From Rhodococcus sp. KRD162 (GTDB lineage: Bacteria; Actinomycetota; Actinomycetes; Mycobacteriales; Mycobacteriaceae), in contig NZ_JABFAU010000003.1 in the NCBI RefSeq assembly GCF_017168335.1, positions 864,842 through 928,841 on the forward strand: 64,000 nucleotides of DNA, given 5' to 3'. How positions within the stretch are numbered: position 1 is the stretch's first letter; each line of letters opens with the position of its first letter. Under the pieces are notes generated by a model. It had not been told where the DNA came from and did no database searches. It saw only the letters and a list, made by a program, of their open reading frames with translations. Below are positions 25,065-35,346 of the stretch, in pieces. The position numbers and the translations under genes are program-made.

Positions 25065-27923
25065 ATGCCGATTCCCCGCCCGCCCCTGTCGAGACGGGCC
25101 GTCATCGTCGGCACCGCCGTGATCGCAGTTTTGGCGTTGGCCGCTCTCGCATTCGTATTCCTCCCCCAGGACCCGAGCGCCGATACGACCACCCGTGATG
25201 CGCGCATCACGCTACCGGAAAGTCCCGATTCGACGGGGACCGTCGATATCGACGCACGCCTGTACGTCCCCGCCTCCACCCCAGCGCCGACGGTTCTGCT
25301 CGCCCACGGGTTCGGCGGCAGCAAGGACTCGGTCGACGGGCAGGCGCGCGAACTGGCTTCCCGGGGGTACACCGTCCTTGCGTACAGCGCTCGTGGGTTC
25401 GGTGCCAGCACGGGTTCGATCTCGATCAACGATCCCGATCGTGAGGTCGCCGACGCACGTGGACTCATCGACTGGCTCGCCGAACAACCGGAAGTGCAAC
25501 TCGACGGACCCGGCGATCCGCACATCGGCGTCGCGGGCGGTTCGTACGGCGGCGCACTGGCTCTGAGCGCAGGCGGCACCGATCCCCGCATCGATTCCAT
25601 TGCCGCTGCGATCACGTGGAACGATCTGGGGCAGGCGCTGTTCCCCAACTACGGGATCACCTCGGCCGAGGCTCGACAAGCGCTGGGCAACATCACCACT
25701 CCCGCTGCTGCAGAATACGGTGGGCCCGGCGTCCTCAAGCGCGGATGGGCCGGAGTGTTCTTCGGCGTCGGCGCGACGAGCAGACAGTCCGGCAACACGA
25801 CAGACGCCAACTCGGCCGGCGAGCCGTCAGGTACCGCCGAGAGCGCGACGGCCTGTGGCAGGTTCGCACCCGAATTCTGCGAGGCGTACACCCAGTCCGC
25901 CGTGACGGGAATCCCCAGTCAACAGTTGCTCGATCTGCTGACCGCCCACTCGCCGGTCGCGGTGGCGTCGAACATCACCGCCCCGACCCTGTTGGTGCAG
26001 GGCACCCAGGACACGTTGTTCGGTGTGGACCAAGCCGATGCGACGGCCCGTCAGATCGCGGCCGCCGGTGGCAACGTCACCGTGCGGTGGTTCGACGGCG
26101 GACACGACGCAGGAGGCACGAACGCGGCGAGCGATCGAGCCATCGCCGACTTCTTCGACAACACACTTCGAAACTCGCCGTCGGGCAGCGGGGCCGAGCC
26201 CTTCGTCTACTCCACGCAGAGTGCGATCGATGAGCGCCGAAGCGACCGCAATCGACGGATGACTGCTCCCGACTATCCCGGGCTGGCCTCCGACTCGGAC
26301 TCGACTCGGACCCGATCGGTGGACTTCACCGCTACCGCCGAGAATCAGTCGATCATCCGCCCGCCCGGCGCGTCACCGTCGGCCATATCGTCGATACCCG
26401 GCCTGGGATCGGTGCTCGGGGCGTTGGGATCGACCGGAGCGGGCGCAGCTCTGACCTCTGATCTGCCGGGTCAATCTGCGACCTTCAGCAGCGAGCCTCT
26501 CGACTCGTCCGTGACGATCACCGGCGCGCCACGGGTGAATCTGCGGGTGGCCTCGCTCGCTGCGCCGGGTCAGTCGGTGCTGTTCGCGAAGCTCTACGAT
26601 GTCGCGCCGAACGGCACCAGAACGCTCCCCGGCGGCGGCGTCTCGGCGATCCGCCTCCCCGACACGCAGGGCATCGACCCCGTCGATGTCACGGTCGTTC
26701 TCCCCGGCATCAGCTACACCGTCCAGCAGGGCCATCGCCTCGAGCTCAGCATCTCCACCACCGACCAGGCCTACGCCGTACCGCTCGAGCCGGCGCAGTT
26801 CAGTGTGGCCATGACCGACAACGTCATTGCGCTGCCGACCGTCGCTGCCGTGGCAAGCGCGAACAGCACGGTTCCGATCGCACCGCTGATCGGCATCGGA
26901 GTCGTGCTCCTCCTCGTGGGGTGTGTCATCGTCGCCGGAGTCGTACGCACCAGACGCCGGACGGTGGCAGAGGTCGACGAGGATCTCGTCGACACACCCT
27001 TGGTGATCACGGACCTGTCCAAGACGTACTCCAACGGCTTCCGAGCCGTCGACGGTGTCAGTTTCGAGGTGAAGCAGGGCCAGGTTCTGGGGTTGCTCGG
27101 TCCGAACGGCGCAGGAAAGACCACCACGCTGCGGATGCTCATGGGACTCATCGCACCCACCGGTGGCGACATCCGCGTCTTCGGCCACAAGGTGACCCCG
27201 GGTGCACCGGTGCTGTCCAGGCTCGGCTCGTTCGTCGAAGGATCCGGCTTTCTCCCGCACCTGACCGGAACGCAGAATCTACGGCTGTACTGGGAGGCGA
27301 CCGGGCGTCCGATCGAGGACGCCCACCTGGACGAAGCGCTCGAGATCGCCGATCTCGGGACCGCGATCGAACGCAAGGTCAAGTCCTACAGCCAGGGAAT
27401 GCGGCAACGCCTTGCGATCGCCCAGGCGATGCTGGGGTTGCCGGACCTGATGGTCCTCGACGAACCGACCAACGGACTCGACCCGCCGCAGATCAGGACG
27501 ATGCGCGACGTCCTGATCAACTACGCGAAAACGGGCCGTACGGTGCTGGTCTCGAGTCATCTGCTCGCCGAGGTGGAGCAGACCTGCACCCACGTCGTGG
27601 TCATGAATCGCGGTTCGGTGATCAGTTCGGGCACTGTCCGAGAACTGACCGCAGCGGGCGGGCAGACCGAAATCAGAGTCGACGACGCCACCCGCACACG
27701 ATCTGTACTCGAGGCCGCAGGCCACGACGGCGCTGTGATCGTCGACGACGGAACCGTGACTGTCGACCTGACCGACGCGGACTCCGCCGCCGTCATCACC
27801 GAACTCGTGACCGCAGGCGTCTCGGTGCGTGGCTTCTCGCAATCGACGCGCCTCGAGGATGTCTTTCTCGACCTCGTCCACCGGGACAATCCAGGATCCG
27901 ACACCAGCAAGGATCAGCAATGA
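25065..27923 (+). CDS. Exported S15-type hydrolase fused to an ABC transporter ATPase
   Basis: One 952-residue protein with two normally separate parts. A membrane anchor (about 11-34) leads to an alpha/beta hydrolase of the X-Pro dipeptidyl-peptidase/CocE type, with nucleophile Ser160 (GGSYGG), Asp316 (QGTQD) and His347 (GGHDAGG). A jelly-roll C-domain (about 400-590) follows, then a second membrane helix (about 603-627). The rest is an ABC ATPase: Walker A LLGPNGAGKTTT (about 677), signature YSQGM, Walker B LMVLDEPTNGLD, and the H-loop His in SSHLLAE. The first part should lie outside the membrane, the ATPase inside. The downstream permease overlaps by four bases. Start ATG at 25065; 35 upstream codons lack coding character. 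Confidence 0.88.
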   Translation: MPIPRPPLSRRAVIVGTAVIAVLALAALAFVFLPQDPSADTTTRDARITLPESPDSTGTVDIDARLYVPASTPAPTVLLAHGFGGSKDSVDGQARELASRGYTVLAYSARGFGASTGSISINDPDREVADARGLIDWLAEQPEVQLDGPGDPHIGVAGGSYGGALALSAGGTDPRIDSIAAAITWNDLGQALFPNYGITSAEARQALGNITTPAAAEYGGPGVLKRGWAGVFFGVGATSRQSGNTTDANSAGEPSGTAESATACGRFAPEFCEAYTQSAVTGIPSQQLLDLLTAHSPVAVASNITAPTLLVQGTQDTLFGVDQADATARQIAAAGGNVTVRWFDGGHDAGGTNAASDRAIADFFDNTLRNSPSGSGAEPFVYSTQSAIDERRSDRNRRMTAPDYPGLASDSDSTRTRSVDFTATAENQSIIRPPGASPSAISSIPGLGSVLGALGSTGAGAALTSDLPGQSATFSSEPLDSSVTITGAPRVNLRVASLAAPGQSVLFAKLYDVAPNGTRTLPGGGVSAIRLPDTQGIDPVDVTVVLPGISYTVQQGHRLELSISTTDQAYAVPLEPAQFSVAMTDNVIALPTVAAVASANSTVPIAPLIGIGVVLLLVGCVIVAGVVRTRRRTVAEVDEDLVDTPLVITDLSKTYSNGFRAVDGVSFEVKQGQVLGLLGPNGAGKTTTLRMLMGLIAPTGGDIRVFGHKVTPGAPVLSRLGSFVEGSGFLPHLTGTQNLRLYWEATGRPIEDAHLDEALEIADLGTAIERKVKSYSQGMRQRLAIAQAMLGLPDLMVLDEPTNGLDPPQIRTMRDVLINYAKTGRTVLVSSHLLAEVEQTCTHVVVMNRGSVISSGTVRELTAAGGQTEIRVDDATRTRSVLEAAGHDGAVIVDDGTVTVDLTDADSAAVITELVTAGVSVRGFSQSTRLEDVFLDLVHRDNPGSDTSKDQQ

Positions 27924-28777
27924 GCATCACGCACACGGACGGCCGCGCCAGCGGCTATACCGGCGGACGAACACTGCCGTTCCGAACCGAGCTGCGCAGG
28001 CAGCTCGGCCGACGCCGCACTCAGTTGGCGATCGGTTTTCTGGCCCTGCTCCCGGTGATCCTGGCCATCGCCTTCACCGTCGGCAGCTCGAGCGCCGACT
28101 CCGACGCCGGCGGGTTGATCGAACTCGGCACCAGGGGCGGCATGAACTTCACGGTGTTCGCACTGTTCATGTCGGTGGGTTTTCTGCTGATCGTCGTGGT
28201 GGCGCTGTTCTTCGGCGATTCGGTTGCCAGCGAGGCGTCCTGGTCGAGTCTGCGATACCTGCTGGCGATTCCGGTACCCCGCAGCCGGCTGCTGATGCAG
28301 AAGGCGCTGGTGTCGGCCACCTTGTCCGGTGCAGCACTTGCGGTGCTCGTCGGCGTATCCCTGGCGATCGGCACCGTGTTGTACGGTGCCGAATCGCTGA
28401 TCACCCCGTTGGGTGAAGGACTTCCGTACGGCACCTCGCTGCTCCGACTGCTCATCGCGGCCGCATACATCGCTATCAATCTGCTGTGGGTCGCCGGACT
28501 GGCCATGCTGCTCTCGGTGCTCACCGATGCCCCGCTCGGGGCTGTCGGCGGGGCGGTGATGACGTCGATTCTCATGCAGATCCTCGATCAGATCACGGCA
28601 CTCGGGTCGCTTCGAAACTATCTGCCCGGGCACTACGCGAATTCGTGGATCGATGCCTTCGGAACGAGTATCGACTGGAACGACATGGTGGTCGGCTCGT
28701 TCTCGGCCGTGACCTACGCGGCAGTGTTCGGGCTGATCGCCTGGCGGCGTTTCGCCACCAAAGACATCACCAGCTGA
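27920..28777 (+). CDS. ABC-2 type transporter permease
   Basis: The 285-residue membrane protein has about six hydrophobic helices, starting with QLAIGFLALLPVILAIAF after a basic N-terminus, and the ABC-2 layout of DrrB/NatB-like permeases. Its start overlaps the stop of the hydrolase-ATPase gene as ATGA, so the two are almost certainly partners: the ATPase half of the upstream fusion drives this permease. The substrate is unknown. Confidence 0.88.
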   Translation: MSITHTDGRASGYTGGRTLPFRTELRRQLGRRRTQLAIGFLALLPVILAIAFTVGSSSADSDAGGLIELGTRGGMNFTVFALFMSVGFLLIVVVALFFGDSVASEASWSSLRYLLAIPVPRSRLLMQKALVSATLSGAALAVLVGVSLAIGTVLYGAESLITPLGEGLPYGTSLLRLLIAAAYIAINLLWVAGLAMLLSVLTDAPLGAVGGAVMTSILMQILDQITALGSLRNYLPGHYANSWIDAFGTSIDWNDMVVGSFSAVTYAAVFGLIAWRRFATKDITS

Positions 28778-28783
28778 CCCGAC

Positions 28784-29650
28784 CTACTTCTTGGCGATTG
28801 CGGGTCCGAAGACGCCCGCTGGAAAGACGCCGTGGCCGACCAGCGCATCGCGCCACGGCGTCGCGAGCGAGACCAGCCGTGCGGCCCCGTCCTCGCCGAG
28901 CGCCGCCCAGGGTGCTGTAGCCAGATCGTTGGTGATGTCCTCGACCAGCTTGCGGAGATCTCTGCCGTCCTCGGACAGCGAACCGTCGGCCGAGAGAAGT
29001 TCTCGATCGGACAGCGAGGACACAGCCGAATCCCACTGCTCCGTCGACCACCCCCGACGCGTGCGCGCGAACTCCTTCTCGAATCCGTATCCCGTGGCGG
29101 TATGGGTGATCAGCGCGTCGAGACCGTTCAAGCCCGCGGTCTGCAGCGCGGCGATATGCCCGTCACCGCGGTACTCGCGGATCAGCGTCAAGGCGTGCCA
29201 CAGAACCAGATGCGGCGCAGTCGGCCAGTCCAACTCGGCATATGCGGCGTACAGGGGCCGACCGTCGTCACCGGGGATTCCCCGGGCGGCGATCGACGCG
29301 AGGTCTGCGGCCTCGGCCATGTCCGCAGACGTCACCACCTCGGGGCCGAGTAGTCGAGTGAAGGCGGCATCGAGAGTCTCGTACCGGATCGACATGATCG
29401 CCTCGGGCGAGGCGATGTCCCAGGCCGCCGGGATCAACGGTGCGATCAGTTCACGGTTGAAGTTGTAGAACGTAGCAGTCACCACACCGGCACCCACCCG
29501 CCCCAGAGGCGCTGCGCGGCCCGCGAAATAGCAGGCTCGCGGCGGTAATCCAGCGGCAACGAGGGCCTCCTGCGTTTCGGGCAGGAAGTACGTGGTCGAG
29601 TGGATGAGTTCGAGTGCACGCGAGGTGCGCCCTGCGGTTGTTGCGTCCAT
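28784..29650 (-). CDS. SCO6745/SalK-family protein
   Basis: The 288-residue protein matches the actinobacterial SCO6745 family: HSTTYFLPET near residue 20, then ACYFAGRAAPLG, FYNFNRELI, and the EYRGDGHIAAL segment with its conserved His in the second half. No catalytic reaction is assigned to the family as far as I know. It has no signal peptide. It lies 30 nt after uvrB on the same strand, so co-transcription is possible, and is convergent with the ABC permease gene 6 nt away. Confidence 0.82.
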   Translation of the reverse strand: MDATTAGRTSRALELIHSTTYFLPETQEALVAAGLPPRACYFAGRAAPLGRVGAGVVTATFYNFNRELIAPLIPAAWDIASPEAIMSIRYETLDAAFTRLLGPEVVTSADMAEAADLASIAARGIPGDDGRPLYAAYAELDWPTAPHLVLWHALTLIREYRGDGHIAALQTAGLNGLDALITHTATGYGFEKEFARTRRGWSTEQWDSAVSSLSDRELLSADGSLSEDGRDLRKLVEDITNDLATAPWAALGEDGAARLVSLATPWRDALVGHGVFPAGVFGPAIAKK

Positions 29651-29680
29651 CTCCGAACCGTATCGAACTCTGCCGCCGGT

Positions 29681-31843
29681 CTACTTCAGGCCGGCTGCAT
29701 CCATGCCGCGGAGTTCCTTCTTGAGGTCCTGGATTTCGTCCCGGAGACGACCTGCGAGCTCGAACTTCAACTCGCGTGCGGCGTTCATCATCTGGTCGGT
29801 CATGTTCTTGATCAGATCTGCCAGTTCTGCTCTCGGCATGGACGAGACGTCCTGCCCCTCGTAGACACCCGAGCTCACCGACCGGCCTGCCTCGCCCTGC
29901 GCCCGGCGTCCCCGGCTCGCATTTCGACCGGATCCACCGACCTCGACGACGGACTCGGTGTCGTCTGCTTCCTCGTACACCTGGTCGAGGATGTCGGCGA
30001 TCTTCTTGCGCAACGGCTGCGGATCGACACCCCTTTCCTTGTTGTACGCAATCTGCTTTTCGCGACGCCTTTCGGTCTCCTCTATCGCGTAGGTCATCGA
30101 GTCGGTCATCTTGTCTGCGTACATGTGTACTTCGCCGGAGACGTTTCGCGCCGCGCGACCGATGGTCTGGATCAAACTGGTGCCGCTGCGCAGGAACCCC
30201 TCCTTGTCGGCGTCGAGGATTGCCACCAACGAAACCTCGGGGAGGTCGAGTCCCTCACGAAGAAGGTTGATGCCCACCAACACGTCGTACTCGCCCAATC
30301 GAAGTTGGCGGAGCAGCTCGACCCGCCGAAGGGTGTCGATATCGGAGTGCAGGTACCGGACGCGAATACCCAGCTCGAGCAGGTAGTCGGTCAGATCTTC
30401 CGCCATCTTCTTGGTCAGTGTGGTCACCAATACGCGCTCGTCTTTGTCCGCGCGCTCACGGATCTGATGGACGAGATCGTCGATCTGCCCCTTGGTCGGC
30501 TTGATGACGACCTTGGGGTCGACGAGCCCGGTCGGACGAATGACCTGTTCGACGAACTCTCCCCCGGTCTGCCCCAGCTCGTACTTGCCCGGGGTCGCGG
30601 AGAGGTAGACCGTCTGGCCGATTCGCTGGGTGAACTCCTCCCACGTCAACGGACGGTTGTCGGTAGCGGACGGCAGACGGAAACCGAAGTCGACGAGGTT
30701 GCGCTTGCGCGACATGTCACCCTCGTACATCGCACCGATCTGCGGGACGGTGACGTGCGACTCGTCGATGACGAGCAGAAAGTCCTCCGGAAAGTAGTCG
30801 ATCAACGTAGCCGGTGCGGTCCCCGCGCCGCGACCGTCGATATGCCTGGAATAGTTCTCGATTCCCGAGCAGAACCCGACCTGCTTGATCATCTCCAGGT
30901 CGTACTGGGTCCGCATCCGTAACCGCTGCGCCTCGAGTAGCTTGCCCTTGCTCTCCAGCTCGGCCAGACGGTCCTCGAGTTCGGCTTCGATGTCCTTGAC
31001 CGCGCGTTCCATGCGTTCGGGCCCGGCGACGTAGTGCGTGGCAGGAAAAATGCGAACCGAATCGACCTGCCGGACGATGTCTCCGGTCAAGGGATGCAGG
31101 TAGTAGAGCGCTTCGATCTCGTCGCCGAAGAACTCGATGCGGATCGCCAACTCCTCGTACGAGGGAATGATCTCGACGGTATCGCCGCGGACCCGGAACG
31201 ACCCGCGGGTGAAGGCCATGTCGTTGCGGGTGTACTGCACGTCGACCAGAAGTCGAAGCAGTGCATCGCGCTGAACCTCGACGTTGACCTCGAGTTCGAT
31301 CGATCTGTCGACATACGACTGCGGAGTACCGAGACCGTAGATGCAGGACACCGAGGCCACCACGACGACGTCGCGTCGCGAGAGCAACGATGCCGTAGCG
31401 GAATGCCGCAGACGCTCGACATCGTCGTTGATGGACGAGTCCTTCTCGATGTAGGTATCGGTTTGCGCGATGTACGCCTCGGGCTGGTAGTAGTCGTAGT
31501 AGGACACGAAATACTCGACTGCGTTGTTGGGCAACATGTCGCGAAGCTCGTTTGCCAACTGCGCGGCCAATGTCTTGTTCGGAGCCATCACCAGCGTCGG
31601 ACGCTGCAATTTCTCGATCAGCCACGCCGTCGTAGCGGATTTACCGGTACCCGTGGCACCGAGCAGCACGACGTCCTTCTCATCCGCCTGGATTCGCCGT
31701 TTCAACTCGGCGATGGCGGTGGGCTGATCACCGGCCGGCACATGATCGCTGACGACCTCGAAGGCCGGCCCGGTGCGCTCGATCGCGCCCACCGGCCGGT
31801 GTTCGGAGTGCGCGACAACGGGATGTTCGGATGCAAACGCCAT
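29681..31843 (-). CDS. uvrB: Excinuclease ABC subunit B
   Basis: DNA-bound helicase-like core of nucleotide excision repair. The 720-residue protein has Walker [11 protein letters not shown] (about 50), the damage-probing beta-hairpin [15 protein letters not shown]-type motif VIDESH, motif [11 protein letters not shown], and a C-terminal UVR motif ([13 protein letters not shown]...[12 protein letters not shown]) that binds UvrC/UvrA. The chosen ATG at 31843 gives [14 protein letters not shown], the mycobacterial N-terminus; 16 upstream codons were dropped. Divergent from the DUF402 gene. Confidence 0.97.
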   Translation of the reverse strand: MAFASEHPVVAHSEHRPVGAIERTGPAFEVVSDHVPAGDQPTAIAELKRRIQADEKDVVLLGATGTGKSATTAWLIEKLQRPTLVMAPNKTLAAQLANELRDMLPNNAVEYFVSYYDYYQPEAYIAQTDTYIEKDSSINDDVERLRHSATASLLSRRDVVVVASVSCIYGLGTPQSYVDRSIELEVNVEVQRDALLRLLVDVQYTRNDMAFTRGSFRVRGDTVEIIPSYEELAIRIEFFGDEIEALYYLHPLTGDIVRQVDSVRIFPATHYVAGPERMERAVKDIEAELEDRLAELESKGKLLEAQRLRMRTQYDLEMIKQVGFCSGIENYSRHIDGRGAGTAPATLIDYFPEDFLLVIDESHVTVPQIGAMYEGDMSRKRNLVDFGFRLPSATDNRPLTWEEFTQRIGQTVYLSATPGKYELGQTGGEFVEQVIRPTGLVDPKVVIKPTKGQIDDLVHQIRERADKDERVLVTTLTKKMAEDLTDYLLELGIRVRYLHSDIDTLRRVELLRQLRLGEYDVLVGINLLREGLDLPEVSLVAILDADKEGFLRSGTSLIQTIGRAARNVSGEVHMYADKMTDSMTYAIEETERRREKQIAYNKERGVDPQPLRKKIADILDQVYEEADDTESVVEVGGSGRNASRGRRAQGEAGRSVSSGVYEGQDVSSMPRAELADLIKNMTDQMMNAARELKFELAGRLRDEIQDLKKELRGMDAAGLK

Positions 31844-31920
31844 TTCACAAGCGTAGACGCGCCCACCGACAAGTTCAGAGGGCCGACCCACCGCGTCGGT
31901 TCACGGTAGTTTCTACAGGC

Positions 31921-32466
31921 ATGGTCGCTCACAGGTCCGCAGGTGCGCACACCGTCGTTCACCCTCCCAAACACGAGACCTTCGACCTCGTTGCCAAGAC
32001 CAACATCGACCCCAAAGGGTTCGTGCGCGTCGTCGACGAGTACCGCGTCGAACCGTGGGGGCTGTACATGGCACGCCCCTCCGACCACGCCCACTTCGAC
32101 TATCTGGAGTCCTGGTTGCTGCCGACGCTCGGGCTCCGAGCCTCGGTGTTCCACTACCTTCCCGCGCACGCCCGCGATCAGGACTACTACGTCGACATCG
32201 GCGAGTACACGGCAGGCGCCACTCGGTGGTCATCGATAGACCACTACCTCGACCTCAGCGTCCGTACCGGCCGAGACTACGACCTACTCGACGTCGACGA
32301 ATTGTTCGACGCGCGGGTCGCACAGCACCTGGACACCGCGACGGCCGAGCGCGCGTTGACCCGATCGATCACGGCCATCGAGGGATTGACACGGCACGAC
32401 TACGATCTCGACGCGTGGTTGGCTTCGGTCGGGATGCCGACCGAGTGGCGGGGCAAACCGTCCTGA
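31921..32466 (+). CDS. DUF402 family protein
   Basis: The 181-residue protein has the DUF402 beta-barrel pattern (FomD/Ntdp-like nucleoside phosphatase fold): YRVEPWGLYMARP, YYVDIGEYT, and an acidic YLDLSVRTGRDYDLLDVDEL stretch that in family members binds metal and nucleotide phosphates. A hydrolase role is inference. The start ATG at 31921 has a TAGTTT -10 element only eight bases upstream, so the mRNA may have almost no leader. Same position next to uvrB as in M. tuberculosis (Rv1632c). Confidence 0.85.
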   Translation: MVAHRSAGAHTVVHPPKHETFDLVAKTNIDPKGFVRVVDEYRVEPWGLYMARPSDHAHFDYLESWLLPTLGLRASVFHYLPAHARDQDYYVDIGEYTAGATRWSSIDHYLDLSVRTGRDYDLLDVDELFDARVAQHLDTATAERALTRSITAIEGLTRHDYDLDAWLASVGMPTEWRGKPS

Positions 32467-32474
32467 TTCTTCCG

Positions 32475-33938
32475 TCACCGGAACACCCGGTCGATGAACC
32501 GAAACGCCCCCAGTTCGTGATCGGCCCGGAAGTGCTCGTGATCCTCGCGTACTCGCTGCGCTGCATCGTCGGCAAAGGAAATGATGTCGTCGACGAACAA
32601 CTCGCGCGGACCGATGGAGGCGAGAATCTCGGGCTCGATGTCGTGGTCGACCAAACCCGCCTCGTCGGACAATGCGTGGGCCTGGGCGAGCGAGCGGCCA
32701 CAGATCCTGGCGTACTTCTTCCATTGTTTGCCGGACAGGTCGTCCAGATCGATGTCGTCGCGGAACGGAGCGCGCTCGCGAACCATGAACGCAACGCCGT
32801 CGACCTCGGCCGCACCGTAGAAGCGGTCGCCGCCGACGAGTAGTACCGCCTGCGCATGGGAGATGCGGCCGGCATCACCGTCGACCACGTAGTCGCACGG
32901 TGGCGTCAGACCGTCCAGAGCAGAACGACGGGCATGCTTGAACTCGATGATGATGTCATCTGTCCCGTCCTGACGCGGGCCTTCCACTTTCAGGTAGTAG
33001 CGAGGCAGGCCCAGTGAGGCGGTGCCCTGCCCGAGCCGTTTACAGACATCCTTGACCCGAAGTTCGCCGGCGCGATCCGGTATTTCGACGCCGTTGTCCT
33101 CGACGAAACGCTCGAGTGCCCGCTGAAACTCGGGCAACCGGTGGGTGATCGGTACGTGCTCGTCGTCGGCTTTGAAACCCCAGCTGTACTCGTCGTGATA
33201 TTTCCTGGCCAACCAGTGCGATCGATCCTCCAGCGAGTCCTCGATCAGCTTTCTGATCAGTGTGGGCGCGTTGTCCTGGCGCATCTGCTGGTATTGCTCG
33301 CTGGAGTCTGCGGCGAGTTGCTCCATGGCGTCGATGTAGCCACTCACGAAGCAGGCAGCGATCCTCCGCTGCTTCTTGCGGCCCTTTCCGCCCTCGGCCC
33401 CCGCCCCGATCATGAACGCCGTCGCACCACGCTTGAGGTCCCAGGTGAACGGTGCGTAGAACGATTCATCGAAATCATTGGGGCCGAAGATCGGTACGTT
33501 GTCCACGCTCGGCATCACTCCGAAGTTCTCCGGGTGGACATCGCCGAGAGTCAGGACCGTCGGCATCCACGCGTCCTCGCCCGCGATATCGCGGTAGAAC
33601 AGCAGGCACGTTCCGCGGAAGAACGAAAAGACGCTCTTGTGTAGCTTGTCGAACTTGGCGACGGCCTCTTCGTCCTTGTTGGCAATCCGCTTCTCATGAT
33701 CCTCGCGAATGGTCTGACGCACATGCCTGCGCCGTTCGTGACCAGTGAGGTGACGCGGAAGAAACACCATCTGGCCCCGGGCTCTGGCCTGAGCGAGATC
33801 GCGGAAGGCCTCGAACCGAGACGCCGTTGTGCCGCCGCCCAACCCGTCTCCCGCATCGGAGGGCTGGGAATCTGCGGGCGACTTCTTCGTTTCTGGGCGC
33901 GGCTTCTTCGTGTCTGCCGTGGGCTTCTTCGCGGTCAT
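32475..33938 (-). CDS. DUF2252 family protein, kinase-like motifs
   Basis: The 487-residue protein begins with a Lys/Pro-rich disordered stretch of about 35 residues, then a basic segment FLPRHLTGHERRRHVRQT. Two motifs stand out: LGDVHPENFG (about residues 130-139) and FGPNDFDES (about 150-158). They resemble the catalytic loop (GDxHxxN) and metal-binding Asp (DFD) of aminoglycoside phosphotransferase/kinase folds. Family function is unknown to me. A start at 33950 is possible. It follows coaE by 61 nt on the same strand. Confidence 0.83.
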   Translation of the reverse strand: MTAKKPTADTKKPRPETKKSPADSQPSDAGDGLGGGTTASRFEAFRDLAQARARGQMVFLPRHLTGHERRRHVRQTIREDHEKRIANKDEEAVAKFDKLHKSVFSFFRGTCLLFYRDIAGEDAWMPTVLTLGDVHPENFGVMPSVDNVPIFGPNDFDESFYAPFTWDLKRGATAFMIGAGAEGGKGRKKQRRIAACFVSGYIDAMEQLAADSSEQYQQMRQDNAPTLIRKLIEDSLEDRSHWLARKYHDEYSWGFKADDEHVPITHRLPEFQRALERFVEDNGVEIPDRAGELRVKDVCKRLGQGTASLGLPRYYLKVEGPRQDGTDDIIIEFKHARRSALDGLTPPCDYVVDGDAGRISHAQAVLLVGGDRFYGAAEVDGVAFMVRERAPFRDDIDLDDLSGKQWKKYARICGRSLAQAHALSDEAGLVDHDIEPEILASIGPRELFVDDIISFADDAAQRVREDHEHFRADHELGAFRFIDRVFR

Positions 33939-33999
33939 GGCTGTGCGCATACCCCGGGGTGCCGCTACTTCAATCGCCGCCGAGCCAGAGGCCAAGCCG

Positions 34000-35217
34000 T
34001 CATGCCGACCATTCGGTGTCCGCCGCCCATTGCCATGCTCGACGGTATGCCACGTCGAACCATGGGGCCTTCGCGTCCTCGTAGGCCACGATGGCCGCTG
34101 AAAAGTCCGCGATTCCGGCAGCCGCCTCGGAGGCACGTCGCTTGATTGCCTCGTACTCCGTGGCTGCTCCCGCCTCGGCACGGAGCCAGTCACGAAACAG
34201 CAGAGCGAACTTCTGATTCGGCCAACCGTCCACTCGAAGATGAACGTTCACGGGTCGACCGGGATCGGCGCTGCCGTGAAAACGTTTGCCCCACACCGCT
34301 GGATCGGCTTCACCACCGATGCCGTATGCGGGTTTCGGATCGTCGTAGTTGCTGGCCTCGACACCGGGAAATCCTGCCGAGCGCAACTGGTCGCCTACCG
34401 CATCGGCATCCTCCAGTGCGCGGACCGTGACCTGAATATCGATGACGTTCTTGGCATCGAGCCCGGGCACAGCAGTGGAGCCGACGTGGTCGATCCGCAC
34501 GGCCTTGTCGCCGCAGGCGAGGGCGAGGCGACCGATGATTCGGCGGGCCTGCGATTCCCATGCCGGGTCGGCGGTCACCAGTTCCGGATGTATCCGGGCA
34601 ACGACGCCCTCTCTGATGTTGCGCTCGAACGGAATCAAGCGTTCGTTCCACAGCGCACGTACCTGCTCGTCGATACTGCCCGGAGCTCCGGTGTTGTCGA
34701 TCCACACGTCCGCTGCCGCTCGACGCGCGTCGTCGGTGGCCTGGGCTGCGATTCGGGCTCGTGCGTCCGCCTCCACCATGTTTCGTTGACCGGTGAGTCT
34801 GCGTACCCGTTCTTCGGCGTCGACCCAGACGATGACCACCAGCTGGAAGAACGGGCCCATCGATCCTTCGACCAAGAGCGGAACGTCCTGCACCACTATG
34901 GCATCCGCGGCCGCACCATCGATGATCTCGGTCGTACGTGCGCCGACCAAGGGGTGCACGATCGCGTTGAGTTTCCGACGCGATTGTTCGTCGCCGAAGA
35001 CCTTGGCCGCCAGGGCCGGCCGGTCGAGGGTGCCGTCGGGTTCGAGTATGTCGGGGCCGAACGTGTCCGTCAGTTGTTGCAGCCCAGGCGTTCCCGGCTC
35101 CACGACTTCGCGGGCGAGAACATCGGAATCGACGAGAACGGCCCCCTGTTCGGTCAGCACTTTCGCGACAGTCGATTTTCCGGCGCCTATTCCACCTGTC
35201 AGTCCCAGTCTCAGCAT
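34000..35217 (-). CDS. coaE: Dephospho-CoA kinase fused to a GrpB (UPF0157) domain
   Basis: Catalyses the last step of coenzyme A synthesis, phosphorylating dephospho-CoA. Residues 1-200 are the kinase: P-loop LTGGIGAGKS at 6-15 and DSDVLARE. Residues about 210-400 are a GrpB-like nucleotidyltransferase-fold domain with RIDHVGSTAVPGLDAKNVIDIQV and NVHLRVDG. The same fusion occurs in M. tuberculosis CoaE (Rv1631), where the second domain has been linked to folding or regulation. The start ATG at 35217 is directly before the P-loop strand. Confidence 0.95.
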   Translation of the reverse strand: MLRLGLTGGIGAGKSTVAKVLTEQGAVLVDSDVLAREVVEPGTPGLQQLTDTFGPDILEPDGTLDRPALAAKVFGDEQSRRKLNAIVHPLVGARTTEIIDGAAADAIVVQDVPLLVEGSMGPFFQLVVIVWVDAEERVRRLTGQRNMVEADARARIAAQATDDARRAAADVWIDNTGAPGSIDEQVRALWNERLIPFERNIREGVVARIHPELVTADPAWESQARRIIGRLALACGDKAVRIDHVGSTAVPGLDAKNVIDIQVTVRALEDADAVGDQLRSAGFPGVEASNYDDPKPAYGIGGEADPAVWGKRFHGSADPGRPVNVHLRVDGWPNQKFALLFRDWLRAEAGAATEYEAIKRRASEAAAGIADFSAAIVAYEDAKAPWFDVAYRRAWQWAADTEWSA

Positions 35218-35346
35218 GCACCCAGTCTGTCACTCGAACACGCCGAAGCACACCAGCCTCAAATGCACCGTTTTCGGAGGTGTGTCGGTTATCTTCGACG
35301 AGCGCGACCACGATGTGCCGACCCACTGCTATCGAAAAGGACACCC

